From contig CALNVZ010002974.1 in the NCBI GenBank assembly GCA_940671915.1, forward strand, positions 43,927,633 to 43,991,632: a DNA stretch of 64,000 bases, in the 5' to 3' direction. This document shows, one piece after another, positions 33,640 through 45,899 of the stretch (its first letter is position 1; each line of letters starts with the position of its first letter). Both the position numbers and the translations under genes were made by a program. Under the pieces are notes generated by a model. The model did not search any database. It saw only the letters and a list, made by a program, of their open reading frames with translations, and was not told the origin of the DNA. The DNA comes from Paracentrotus lividus. Lineage: Eukaryota > Echinodermata > Echinoidea > Camarodonta > Echinidae.

Positions 33640-33990
33640 AGAACAAGCATCCCCATGTGTGTCTGCATGGGGTTGTTAGTATAATATAACATTATCATAA
33701 TACTCTCATTGTAGCTCCTATTCGAACGTACGTTTTTTGACTGATCATATAATAGTTTAATTATGTTACTTCGTATTGTCAATAATTATACTTGTATTTG
33801 CTTAAACTTCTTAATTTACCATTGTTCACTTGATGTCACTATAATTAGCTAATAATATTATTCTATTGATCATCTCTTCCTATTTGTATTAGTTTCTATA
33901 ATTATGATTATGACTGTAAAGCGCATAGAGAATAATTTGTTTTATTATGGGCTATATAAAAATGACTTTATTATTATTATTATTATTTTC
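33640..33990 (+). mobile_element. Retroelement 3' end with (att)n tail, putative
   Basis: tgactgtaaagcgcatagag, then ttattatgggctatataaaa and a (tta)n run at about 33968-33987. This arrangement (gtaaagcgc ... gctatataaa followed by a short tandem tail) is common at the 3' ends of non-LTR elements or their SINE partners in marine invertebrates. The upstream boundary is not defined and no coding sequence remains. Confidence 0.4.
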
Positions 33991-35607
33991 CATTTAAAAA
34001 TTTTCGAGTATTTACATGGGGCTTTTCCCCTGAAATCAAAATAAATCCTCTAGTTCTTCTTCTAAGAAGAATCGTGATGTCTTATGTTGATCCTTCATCT
34101 CAATATTTGAGCATGTATTATATTGGCTTGCATATTGGTGTTAATAATACTTGTAAAAAATTTATTAAGTATCAGTGTAAATCATATTGGAAGATCTGAC
34201 ACAAAATGTTGATATGCTAGCTTACAAACTTAGTAACTCCAATCGAGCTGCGGTGAGACTGATACTACATATTAAATCGAAAATATGATATAAAGAACAT
34301 TTGGTATGTGCAAGTTGACAAAGGGGTTTTACAATGAGACTCGGAATCGCGTATAAAGCCTACAGATTTTGTTGAAGATTATGAGACAAATATAGGTTTC
34401 TAATTTCAGGGATTTTATAATCTATGTTTATAGATTCAGCACAGCTTGAAATTGCCCTCTGTTATTCGATGAATATATCAACATGATCTCAGCATTCATT
34501 TGATCATGATAATTTTGCTTGATTATAACAAAAGTTGGTTTGTAAAGGGCTTTTTCTTGAATGATGTGACATAAAAGCACATTGCCGACTAGTATTATTA
34601 CCCCGAATCAAAATCTCGAGCATTCAATTTACTAAATTCAGGTACTCGTTTATGGCACATATAGTTGAAAGGGAATTCCATCCGTGAGTACAGTACTTAC
34701 ATTTTTTTTATTTATTTATTATTTTTTTTATTCTTTTGGTTTTATCGTATTTTTTTTTTCTTTAATATGAGATAAAAATGAATGTCACATACTAATTATA
34801 AGCTATAGGATTTCAATATAAGGCCCACAGAGTTAAGTTTACTTTTCTGAGGCGCACTCTAGGCCCTATACCATTGTATACCTTGAAGGCCAATGCCATA
34901 TCCAATCAGTGCAGGATAGGACTAGTACAACCATTGAGATGGTACAACTGTGTTTTACAAGGCCCCGTAGAATAATTCTGTCTTTTTATTGAGCTATTCG
35001 AGGTTCAATAAAAATCATCATCAAAAGGACATAAAGGATGGGAGAATACAGGACGAAATATAATTATGTGTTTCCAGTTTGGACAAGCACATGTACCATC
35101 TTTGTGCAAAATATATACCGCTTTATAGGTATTTAAGTCATTTAAATATATTGTTGTTAAGGTAAGAGAAATAAAACACAAATAGACCATTTAAAATATA
35201 TAGAAACGTGACAGAACGAACTGAAAACTGCAGATATCATGGACAAGGCATGTGTGTCCCCTTTTCATTGTATGAGTGGAGGACTTGTCTCGTGAATGTA
35301 ACAAACAATAATATTAATTTCATTTTTTTTTCTGGTGGGCCATCTGTAATCCCAAGAGTTCAATACTAGTCACAATATTCACCTCGGATTGAAGTTTTAA
35401 TGAGACCATTTACACACAGTCATTTCATTCAGATTGGAATAAGCTGTATTCTATAGCCCATAGTAGGATTTAATGAAGGGAAAGACCTTGAAGTAAGATT
35501 TTAAATGAATGGAAAAAATGATATCATCCACCTGCGGTTTGTAACAGGTAGTTTTAATAAGATAAATGGCCGGTGAGAAGTAAAAGGATCTTTACACTGC
35601 CTAGCAG
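33991..35607. other. No gene recognised
   Basis: AT-rich with T runs (about 34700-34760). The - strand frame at 35005-35190 has no motif. Nothing supported. Confidence 0.5.
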
Positions 35608-36867
35608 CAGAAGCGGATCTAGAGGGGGGTTGGGGGGGTTGCAACCCCCCCAAAAAAAAATCCGGGACATTTTTTTTTTTTTTTAATCTTATCTTTTTTT
35701 TAACTTGTAATTATTTTATTTTATTTATGTATTTATTTATTTTATCATTATCATCATCATTATTATTATTTCTTTTTGGGGGGAGGAGGGAGGGTGGGCG
35801 AACAAATAGAAAGTACTAGAAGTGCCTGTTTATTAATTCATATATCTTTTAAAACCCAATATTTTTGGCTCGCGCTTCGCGCTCGCGGATACTAAATATA
35901 ATGCACATATAGCACAAATACTCAAATTTTGAGCTCAAAATTTTCGGCTCGCGCTTCACGCCTCGCAGATACTTAATAGGTCTACAATACACAATTATCT
36001 TTAAAAATAATTAATACTAGAAAGTGCCCCTTTATTATTCCATATATCTTTAAACCAATTTATTTCGGCTCGCGCTTCGCGCTCGCTGATACTAAATCAT
36101 AATGCACAAATAACTTCAATTTTGAGTTCAAAATTTTCAGCTCGCGCTTCGCGCTCGCAGATACTTAATAGGGTCTGCAATACACAATTATCTTTTAAAA
36201 AATTAATTAATACAAAGTGCCCCTTTATTTATTCCATATATCTTTTATAACCAAAATTTTCGGCTCGCGCTTCGCGCTCGCTGCCTATCATATGCACAAA
36301 TAAACTCCAACTCTAAATTGTTTAAAATAATCCTCGTTTTAGGTCAGTATAGGCCTATAATCGGGATTGTCTAAAACTCGCGCTCCGCTAAAAAAAAATT
36401 AATTAATACTAGAAAGTGCCCCTTTATTTATTTCATATATCTTTTAAAACCAATATTCGGCTCGCGCTTCGCGCTCGCTGATACTAAATCATAATGCAAA
36501 ATAACTTCAATTTTGAGTTCAAAATTTTCAGCTCGCGCTTCGCCGCTCGCAGATACTTAATAGGGTCTACAATACACAATTATCTTTTAAAATTAATAAA
36601 TACTAAAAAAGTGCCCCTTTATTTATTCCATATATCTTTTATAACCCAAAGTTTTCGGCTCGCGCTTCGCGCTCGCTGCCTATCATAATGCAACAAAATA
36701 ACTCCAACTCTAAAATTGTTTAATAATTCCTCGTTTTAGGTCAGTATAGGCCTATAAATCGGGGATTGTCTAAAACTTCGCGCTCCGCGCTCGTTTGCTC
36801 GCTCCGCTCGCAAGATTTTTTTTTTCTACCCCTCAACCCCCCCCTTGAAAAACCTAGATCCGCCCTG
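35608..36867. mobile_element. hAT-like element with GC-palindrome array
   Basis: Termini cagaagcggatctagagggg and, reversed, cagggcggatctagg start with CAG as in hAT elements. The flanks share agcag, but a full 8 bp duplication is not clean. Inside, about ten copies of ggctcgcgcttcgcgctcgc recur between at-rich blocks with gatacttaatagggtct, aatgcacaaataac and aagtgcccctttatttattc. From about 36010 the array is a ~395 bp unit repeated twice (36010-36400, 36400-36795). No transposase frame. A related element is at 43417-44194. Confidence 0.75.
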
Positions 36868-39800
36868 AGCAGTATATGAGCTAACGCCCTTTTGTCTCTA
36901 AAGTATGAATTGTATGAAAAGTAGAAGTATATGAAATGGGAGAGACGAAATTAAACTCATTTACACCACAGCCATTCTTTTGATCTCAATATTTTTATGC
37001 ATGTAAGAAATCCCCTGACATCTTTTCGAGGAGCTAACGATATATTCCTTATCATTTTGTAAAAAAAAAAAAGTATTGCACAAGTCAGCCATCGATATAA
37101 AATCATATATATTCTATTCTAAATAACCTTTAACATGTTTTATAGCATTAACATTTGCGGGAAGTTCGTACGGTTTAGATATACATTATCTACGAAGTGA
37201 CAAGGTCCATTTTTAACGAATACTGCCAGAGGGACAGACTCGATAAATAGATAAATGAAAATCCCATCTTCTATTAAAAGTTTTATGTGGGTAAATTTGG
37301 AAATAAATTACCTTTTCGGTCTCTTTTGGCATCTGCCTGCAAATTTAGACATCTTGTGACCACTTTGTTATCCTTATCGCCTCTATTTCTCTAATAAAAA
37401 TATAATGACCTGGCACTGCAGCCTCTGTAAATCCAGGCAAAAATATTGCTGTCTAGTTGCATGTAACTTCCTACCAATCAGTTTAGGTTCATTAGTGACA
37501 TGTAGAGGGGTGTTTTTAGACTAGTAGGTGCCCTCTTGCCCCTCCTTACCCCTTCTTGTCCAATTTGCGGTTATGAATCCCAGCGTGTGTTTAATTGTTT
37601 CTGACGCTTCATGGTAAGACTTGGTGTTAGGTCTATTTCCTGAGTATAAATTCCTTTTCCCTGCAGAACTTAGCACAAACATGTTATAATTTTGAACTAT
37701 TCCTCAAGCACTTTGTCGTTGCTGCTAAACAGGGTGCAAATTGTCAATTTTCAAACTTGAAGCATCTACCGAATTTATTTGTGACAGAAACATTTAACAC
37801 ACGCTGGATAAAATAAAAGTAACCAACTTTGGGAGCCCATAAAAATCTTATAGCTTGTGATGTGGTCTTAATATTATTAATTTCATTATATTAGAGTAAC
37901 TCATATTCCAATTAAAGATCATGATGATATCAAACTGATATTTTATTGTCACGGATGACTGAGCACTGTGGCTTTAAAAAAACAAGCGTAAAACGCCTGT
38001 ACCACGTTTGGGCAAATCAGCTTTTGTATTACTTTTAGTCCAAGTATCATTTGTCTCTTATGAATGGAGTCAGGAGGCTGACCTCAACAAAGAATGAATG
38101 ATCAGAAAGAAGGATTGCTTTGACAAACTTGGTACAAGGTGTCTTTTTACCAACGTTTTTCAAAACTGCGCATTTTGTGGCATTGTATAGAATATGAGTG
38201 ACTCTTGTCATGATATAAATTAATGACACATGAGTTATACAATTTTTAATACGGGCTCTCGAAGTTAGGTTTACTTTAATAGGACGCACTGTATAGTAAC
38301 TTGCACATGTTTTTAAAGAGACGCCAAATGGAAAGTGCGACCTGTATTTGATACTGACGGGGGGGGGGGAATGAATTTTGATAATCAATAATGACTGTTC
38401 AGCGTGTTGTAAGTTCAGCTGACATTTTGACTTTGTGTCCAGTGCATACGCTATTCCTTATATTCTCAAATTTGCCCAGTATGGATATGGGGTTTAGACA
38501 TGTTTGTGCATAAAAACTTCCATAACAAAGATTTCATCTAGAAGATCATAGGGATAATAATTGTCAATTTCCTACTCAGAAGTACAAACTTACATCATAG
38601 CAATCTAATTTGCTTCTTCTTGTCTGTTTCTCCGGCTTCTCGTCCGGAGATAGCAGCGTCGCATCACAGGAAATACATATTTGGAACTATCTCCTCCGAA
38701 TGGATTATTATTCCCCCCTCCTAACTTTCCACTCGAAGCTTATTGAAGATTACGTGATCATATTTCCCGCTCTTCCCCCAGTTCAAATCTAATTTAGGGT
38801 TAAGCTCTTGTTTGCATGACTGTCCTCCTCCTGGGGAATACAATATTACACTTATTTCTAACCTTTCACGTGGAAAAATTATGTTGATCATTGCTGAGTT
38901 GAATGCTTTTATTTTAAATGTTATCAACTGAGCTTTTCCATTCTCTCCACCGGTCACTTACATTGCACACCATCTAGTTTCCTTAAAATTTAGAAGAAAG
39001 ACAACGCTTTTTTTAATTTTCATATTCTTTTGAATGTTCTTCTTCATATTATAATCTTTATTACTTATCATTGTTTCGGTCATTCTTGCGTCCTTTCTCC
39101 ATCCCTCCTTTTGAGGCTTTCTCTATGGTCCTAGCTTATCAACTCTGGATCAACCTTCAACAATCAACATGGTGTTTTAAAGCAAGTTTTCATGCACGTT
39201 CAAGTGAAATTCATCCTCCTATCCACCTGTCTGTAACATAGAATAAGGATTAAATGACAGGTTTACAAGTTCATGAACTGACAAGGAATTTCCCTTCTCA
39301 TCTTCAGTCTCAAAACAAGAAGGGATTATGTAACACCAGTGGCTTGACTTTCGAAGCTCAGTCAAGTCATTTCATAAACATACCCTTGGCGTAAATGTAG
39401 AGGTTTTGTTGTGATAGTATTTCTTACTCATATTTCTTTTTTACAAACGTCTGTCATTGGAGGGAGTCATGCTCACAGACACCCCTGGCCATGGTGCACT
39501 TATACCCCTTCTCACTCATCCAGGCACCTCTTCCAGGGACCTGCTTGATGATACTATTCTTGTTTCAAGACCCAAAAAAAGTTAGTGATCAGGAAAGGAC
39601 CAATAATTATTACACACTATGAAATCTATAGGCCTACACATTTAGGTTAATAATGGGAGCATCCGAAAAAGCAGACTTTTGAATACTAATTCCGAATTTT
39701 GTAGCTTAATTCCAGCTTTTGGGAGAACGATAAACCTGTAGCCTTAATTTTGCTAATCATTGAACATTAATATTATGACTGATTATCTCCAATGGAAAGG

Positions 39801-42800
39801 GTTCTCCATATTGTGTTCCTGCACTTTTATTACTAAATGTGGGTCAGTTTTTTTTGTTGTTTTTTGTTTTGTTTTTGTGTTTGTTTGGTCGGTTGTTTGT
39901 TGTTTTTTTGTTTGTTTTTTTTTTGTTTTTTTTTTTAATACTTATGATATTTTCCATTCCAATTCCCCCTGTCCGCTCTCCCATCTCTTCTTGTGCCCCC
40001 TCTCCCCCACCTCCGCCTGTCCTCCTTTCCCCTACTCCTTCCCCCTTCTTTTCTTGTCTCCATCTTATCCTTCCTTCGTATTGACTTTTAAATGACCTCT
40101 GCTACATGAATCCTGCATGAATGCATACATGTCAATAAACACCATATCAAAATGTCATTTGTCACATTAATTCCCAATCTGATCAATATTGCACTCGGAG
40201 GAGGCGGAAAGTAGGAGTAATTTTATATCGAACAAGGTCATCCTCTCAAAAACAACATGATTCCCCATTATATTGTAGCTTTAATTATATACACTGAAAT
40301 GACAGTTCAGTGTTGCGTACATGAATGTCACATTAAGGTATTATGCTCGAGTGCATTAATAATGTATTTTCCATATAATTTTTGAAGAAAAATCTGTTAT
40401 TGGAAGGTGTCGGGTTGTATTTGCAAGGGCAAAACAATTATGTACCGCTCGGCCAGGTGTTTAAATTGATTCACTTAAAAGGCGGCACTTTGTACATGTT
40501 GAAATTGAAATTCATAACTATCTCTTGAAGAAAAAGACCTTCGCTTGGAAGCCAGTAGTTGGCAATTGAAATTCATATCTATTGTACAAGAAAAATTAAT
40601 ATTGAAGATAGTGACTCAGACATTGCTCACCATAAAACATTACAACATTTCTTCTTCTTTTTTGCTTTTGTGCTAATTTGTAAATCATAAATTCAATATG
40701 GAGCAGACTTTTCAAAGTAAAGAGAACACAGTGATATTTATTTTACTTTTACCTCAATTTCAGAATTATATCGTTCACAAAACTAATATTAATTACTCTC
40801 AAATCTGATAACATATTCAGATTTCTAATAGATCTTGAATACCATTTTAAATGCTCGTTAATATACCCCGAGTGAGTCAAACCTTAAACACCTAGAAAAA
40901 TTCAATAAAAAGAAAAACCAATTTTATAAACCCTAAATTATTCTACATATTCTGAAAGAGTAACTCCTCCCACATCTTCTGGTACCATTTTTTGTGTGGT
41001 ATGTCTTTACGCTTGGATGAACACGACGCATTGTTTGCGAACATGCAATTTCGAATTGTGCCAGGGTGGGAATAAAATTGAAGCAACAAAAGCTGACAAG
41101 AAAGCAACTCCATACATGAATAAAATAGCATAACTTTTTAACGAAAGTGTCTTCCGCTTAATAACTTGGCAGGGTGTTGATAATCAAAGTTGGGTTCCTT
41201 TGAATAACACACCTCAAGGAGCATGAAGTGATTAACACTCACAGTTTTGCAAGACTTTTTCAGAACAATGGGGTTCAGCGATGCGTGATATTGGTGAGCT
41301 AAGGGACACATTATTAGAATGGTAATGAGTTGCACTTTACAGTGATATAACTTTCATAATCACTACTGAATATTTGTCAAAAATATTAATGATCAAATTT
41401 GGGTTTATTTTATTCGATATACCCGGTACTACTTAATACAAAACTTGGATGGAGAGGTGTCCTGATGAGTGATGAAAAATGCTCATATTTTTGTGATTAT
41501 TGGACCATATCACATAAATTTGATCCACTTGCAGAAAATGAATTGTAGTTTAGGGTGTAAATAAGAATTAATATGATATTGTAATTTTGATATTATATCC
41601 ATCTAAAGTGCCATAGCATTTTTTTGGGACACACTGTATAATGAATATCATTGTCATCATAGATCTGCAAACATAATTGTGTCTTATGTACAACATATTT
41701 ATTTCCATTTCTGTTTTTATCAATTAAATGAAAAATGGCTGTTGTCGTAGTTACTATCAAAGAGTAAACTTAAAAACAAAATAAGGTATGGGTTAAGAAA
41801 GCTGACGACCACCTCAAATAATGTTATAATAAGTTAACACTCTCCAAACATCTAAAAATAAACACCTTTCGCCAGTTTCGATCACAAATAGTTTCCAGTG
41901 ATACCTGCAACTTTACAAGAAAATGTTGCAAGACCAAAAATACTCGAATGCAAGACATCATTTTTGTTGTAAATTAGCCATCACGCAAAAACCGTGTTAT
42001 TTTTCCTTTTTATGCACGTTTTGAAAAAGTTGTAAAACAGTCTATCACATTAAAACAGAGCTAATTTTCTTTTGAGCATGTTTTGCAGAGTCGGGCATGC
42101 ATGTTTTTGGTGGTAGTAGGGGAATGTAATAAGGTGAAGATTGACAAGGATTCTGAAACTAGGCCAGGAACCGATGCGTCATGTTGTTATGAGGTGCAGG
42201 CTAGGACCCAGGTATAGGACTCCCTGGATGTTCCAGGGACTTTTACGAGTTAATTCCCTCATAATAAATGTTAAGTTGATTTCTATATAGATAATCAACA
42301 ATAAATAATCTCCTAAATATAGGTTTTCCCGGTCAATTTCAACTCTTTACAATCAGATTTGATAATGTTTTCAATTTAAACGATACCCCTCGAAGCTGGG
42401 CTATCGGTCTTTCAAATTAACACAAAGAGCAAGCGATTCCGTTAATGAGCTCTCATTTTCGATTTTGAGCTATCAAAACTGTTTTAGGTAACAAATTTTG
42501 TTACAAGCATGGATTCAATATGTGTGCATACATCGTTTAAGGTACGGAAAAATGGTACGAAATCGACGAATTTGAATGACAATTAACGAATTGGATTGCT
42601 GGGAATGTCAAATTGAGTGTAGACCGGAAAAAACCTATAATAAAATAAATAATAAATAATAGAACAATAGAACAATGGTTAATTATTAAGTATACTAAAA
42701 AGGAGCGTTAATAAGATAAGAGATAACCAAATGGTAGATTCATTTTGTCACCATACACTTAACTTCAGCAAGTCCTGTTTCTAAAATATGATATCTTGTG

Positions 42801-43115
42801 GATAGCATACACATTCACATACATGACAGATATTTCATATATGTCATTCTACGAAAAGGAGATAATATGATATTTCGGTTAAGAAATATAACTGGAATGC
42901 TCTGGATCACTCTAATGTCAGTGATATATCATTGGAAAACCTTTTACTGGATTAGAAAGACATTTCCAGGCACTTAAATGTCATAGTTTCCATTATTCGG
43001 TCTTTTTGAAGTAGTAAGATATGATCCATCTCAATTCCCCTCCACTCTCTCTCTCTCTCTTCTCTCTCTCTCTCGTCTCGTCTTTCTACCCCCATGATGA
43101 TGTAAGTTTTCGGAA
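36868..43115. other. No gene recognised
   Basis: Six kilobases of AT-rich sequence. Low-complexity points are a T/G tract at 39846-39935, a CT-rich stretch at 39960-40080 and a G run at about 38360-38369. Short frames at 38047-38388 (-), 39760-40095 (+) and 40943-41335 (-) have no motif; the 39.8 kb frames are Phe/Cys/Pro products of the low complexity. A CT/GA microsatellite is at about 43039-43082. Confidence 0.4.
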
Positions 43116-43295
43116 GTGTGTAGGGTGACACCACATTTGCTCCGGTTTTTATTTAGTCTAGATGTAGGATTAGGGTTAAAGTTGCAATATGGTTTTATGT
43201 TAGGGTTGGGTTTAGGGTAGAATGTATAATAAATTACATCCAAGGTTGAAGTTGATCATTAGACTAGTGTATGGAATTTTCTGCGGAGCAGTTGA
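43116..43295. repeat. Dispersed TAGGGTTAGG-like repeat, copy 1
   Basis: Blocks tctagatgtaggattagggt, aagttgcaatatgg, ttagggttgggtttagggta, ccaaggttgaagttga and ggaattttctgcggagca recur in the same order at 51249-51355 and 51480-51620, with a fragment at 52205-52260. It is a dispersed repeat, not telomeric DNA. Confidence 0.6.
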
Positions 43296-43416
43296 CATGG
43301 AAATCTTTACAAAGAGGGGAAGGATGGGTTGGTGGGTGGATGTGGTGTGTTTGGGGTGCTTCCTTTTCTCTCCCTCTCTCTTTCTCTTTCTCTCTCTCTC
43401 CCTTTCTAACAACAGC

Positions 43417-44194
43417 CAGAAGCGGCGGAACCAGGGGCAGGGGGGGGGGGCGCTGTGACCCCCCACTTTTTTATCCACCCTAAAAGTGCCCCTTTTCATG
43501 ACTAAAAAGAGCCCCTTTTCTTAGCTAATAAAATGCCATTTTTATAGTAAAAAGGGGCACTTTTAATACAAAAGTGCCCCTTTTTACTCCTGTCTTTTAA
43601 AACCCAAATTTTCTGCTCGCGCTTCGCGGATACTTAATAGGGTCTATAATGCACAAGTAACTCCAATTTTGAGCTCGAAATTTTTGGCTCACGCTTCGCG
43701 CTCGCAGATACTTAATAGGGTCTAAAATGCACAATAACCTCCATTTTTAAGCCCATAATTTTAAACTCGAGCTTCGCGATCGCGGATATTTAGTAGGGTA
43801 TATGATGCACAGTTAACTCCAATTTTGAGCTCAAATTTTTCGGCTCGCGCTTCGCCCTCGCAGATACTAAATAGGTTATATAATGCACAATTAACTCAAA
43901 TTTTCAGCTAAAAATTTTCATCTCGCGCCTTGCGCTCGCGGATACTAAATAGGGTCTATAAATAATGAATAACTATCTCAAATTTTCGGCTTGCGCTCCG
44001 CGCTCGCATTCCTTTTGTTAATCATTAATAAAATACTAAGCCATTAACATTTTTAAAAGCACAAATTTTCTACGCACCCCTACTTATCTAAATACTTTTC
44101 TCTTGAAGCCTCTGTTCTCAAGTGCCCCCTTTTCAGAAAAAGTGCCCCTTTTACATCGTGACCCCCCACTTTCAAATTCGTTCCGCCGCCTCTG
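43417..44194. mobile_element. hAT-like element with 8 bp target duplication
   Basis: Termini cagaagcggcggaac and, reversed, cagaggcggcggaac, flanked by acaacagc at 43409-43416 and 44195-44202. An 8 bp duplication with ends starting CAG is the hAT pattern. The inside has sub-terminal aaaagtgcccctttt palindromes and at least five units of ctcgcgcttcgcgctcgcag plus gatacttaatagggtct and aactccaattttgagct. These words are shared with the element at 35608-36867, so both belong to one family or exchange internal repeats. No transposase, hence non-autonomous. Confidence 0.85.
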
Positions 44195-44202
44195 ACAACA
44201 GC

Positions 44203-45899
44203 AACAAGAAATACTTCCTTTTGTCTCTTTATATGACATGGGTCTGTACCTCGGAGCCATCTTTCATGATACTCAAAGGAACAATTATCATGTGACTGCA
44301 CTTGCCATTGTCCATTCAAAACCACTCCCCACTTATCCAGCCTTCATCCAGACCAGAGGCTTAATATGCCTGGCGCCCACGAACGTTATTACGATCCATG
44401 TTTGGACAAAATGGTTTGTCTGACATTGACAAACAGTCTTCAAAAATGATATAGGCCTAGCCCTATTTTTTTTTCTCTTTTTTTTTTTCTTTTCAGGCCA
44501 TATGAAGTAAGGTAAAAATACGGAAAATTGTTCATGCTTGTTTTATTAGTCTGTTTATCCCTTATTTCAGAGATGCATGCAATCTGAAGAATTTCTGAAT
44601 TATTTTGCTACTGAATCTAAGCATATGCAAACATGTTCATCGTGTAATCAACTTGGCCATGTTGGCATCATATACCAAATGAAACATCTTTTATTTTCCA
44701 TGCTTATCTTTCTTTTTCATTTTTCTTCCCTGACATATTCAATCAATATGTATACTGCCTCTTTGTGCCTCTGTTTTTCTATATTTCTGCTTTACAAAAC
44801 ATGTCAACAAGTGTTTTCTGCATTTTATGATTGCTTTGACATCACCTGACACGTAGCCATTGATCACCTGACACATACTCACTCACCACCTGACATATAA
44901 CCATTCATCACAATTTCTATTCACTCAACATCTATTATTGCCTCAAAATTCTTCTTTTTTTCATCTCTTCACACCTTTACTTCCTGCGTCCTTCTAGCAC
45001 AACAACACTATCAATCACCACCTTTCATTCCTATCAATTAGAATTACAGTTACATATTAATTTCAGAAAATTTAAAGGAAAATAGTTAGATATTTGGGAG
45101 ACAGTCTGAGAAATGTCTAGAAATGTCATATTAAAAAAAGAAAACGTATATTGTTCTGTAGTTTGATCAGAAAGTAATGCATCAGATTGCAGGCATATTT
45201 CAGAATTTCCCAACACGTGCGAGCATTGGGCAAGTGAAAATTGGCTGTCTTCCATGAAGATTTTTTTTATTCAACCTTGATCTGAATCGATACGCGTCCC
45301 CAGGTTCAATTGAAAGCGGTCCACACCAGTGCTTCACACCGAGATTGACATACAATAGAATTTGATGCCTGATTTAGATGTTCATACTTTTCACCATGAC
45401 AATTGAAATGAGAGGGGACTTTTTTTTTCTGATCACTCTATATCATTTTCTTATCAATGTCAAGAGATGTGGGAAAATGTTATGGGAGAAATATATGTAA
45501 CAACAAGGTATGGGTCATATTTCGAGGCAGTCTTAGTTATGCCTGTCGCAGCATTTGTGAACCTTCCTCAAAAATTTTGGCCTTCAATTAAATTCAATGT
45601 TTTGCGCACGCTCAACGATTATAAAGTACGTCAATGATGCATATATTGGTGTGATATAAGCGTGTTTATGTACATGCAGTAGGCCCCATATGTGTTATTT
45701 AAATTTAGAAAGTTTGCTTTACTTGTTAGTGAAAATTGCTCTTTTATGTTTTTGCCCTTAACTAGATCGGGTGTGACTTAACTGCCTTGGTTGGGTTTGG
45801 ATTACCGTATGATCGTTTTCAATCCAGTGGTATCAATGCAATTGATTTATATTTTTTCTTTCAATGTAAGGCGAGTATACAGTTGTCGATACTTCTTAT
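44203..45899. other. No gene recognised
   Basis: AT-rich with T runs at 44466-44492. Around 44850-44920 a short tandem tcacctgacacatactcact-like repeat occurs three times. The frames at 44238-44423, 44577-44849 (+) and 45034-45255 (-) have no motif. Confidence 0.4.

Noticed and set aside
39760-40095. Hydrophobic frames suggesting membrane segments
   Set aside because: Phe/Val/Cys and Pro/Ser runs come from a T/G tract and a CT-rich tract.
43160-43220. Interstitial telomere repeat
   Set aside because: The ggttag words are irregular and belong to a dispersed repeat with other conserved blocks.
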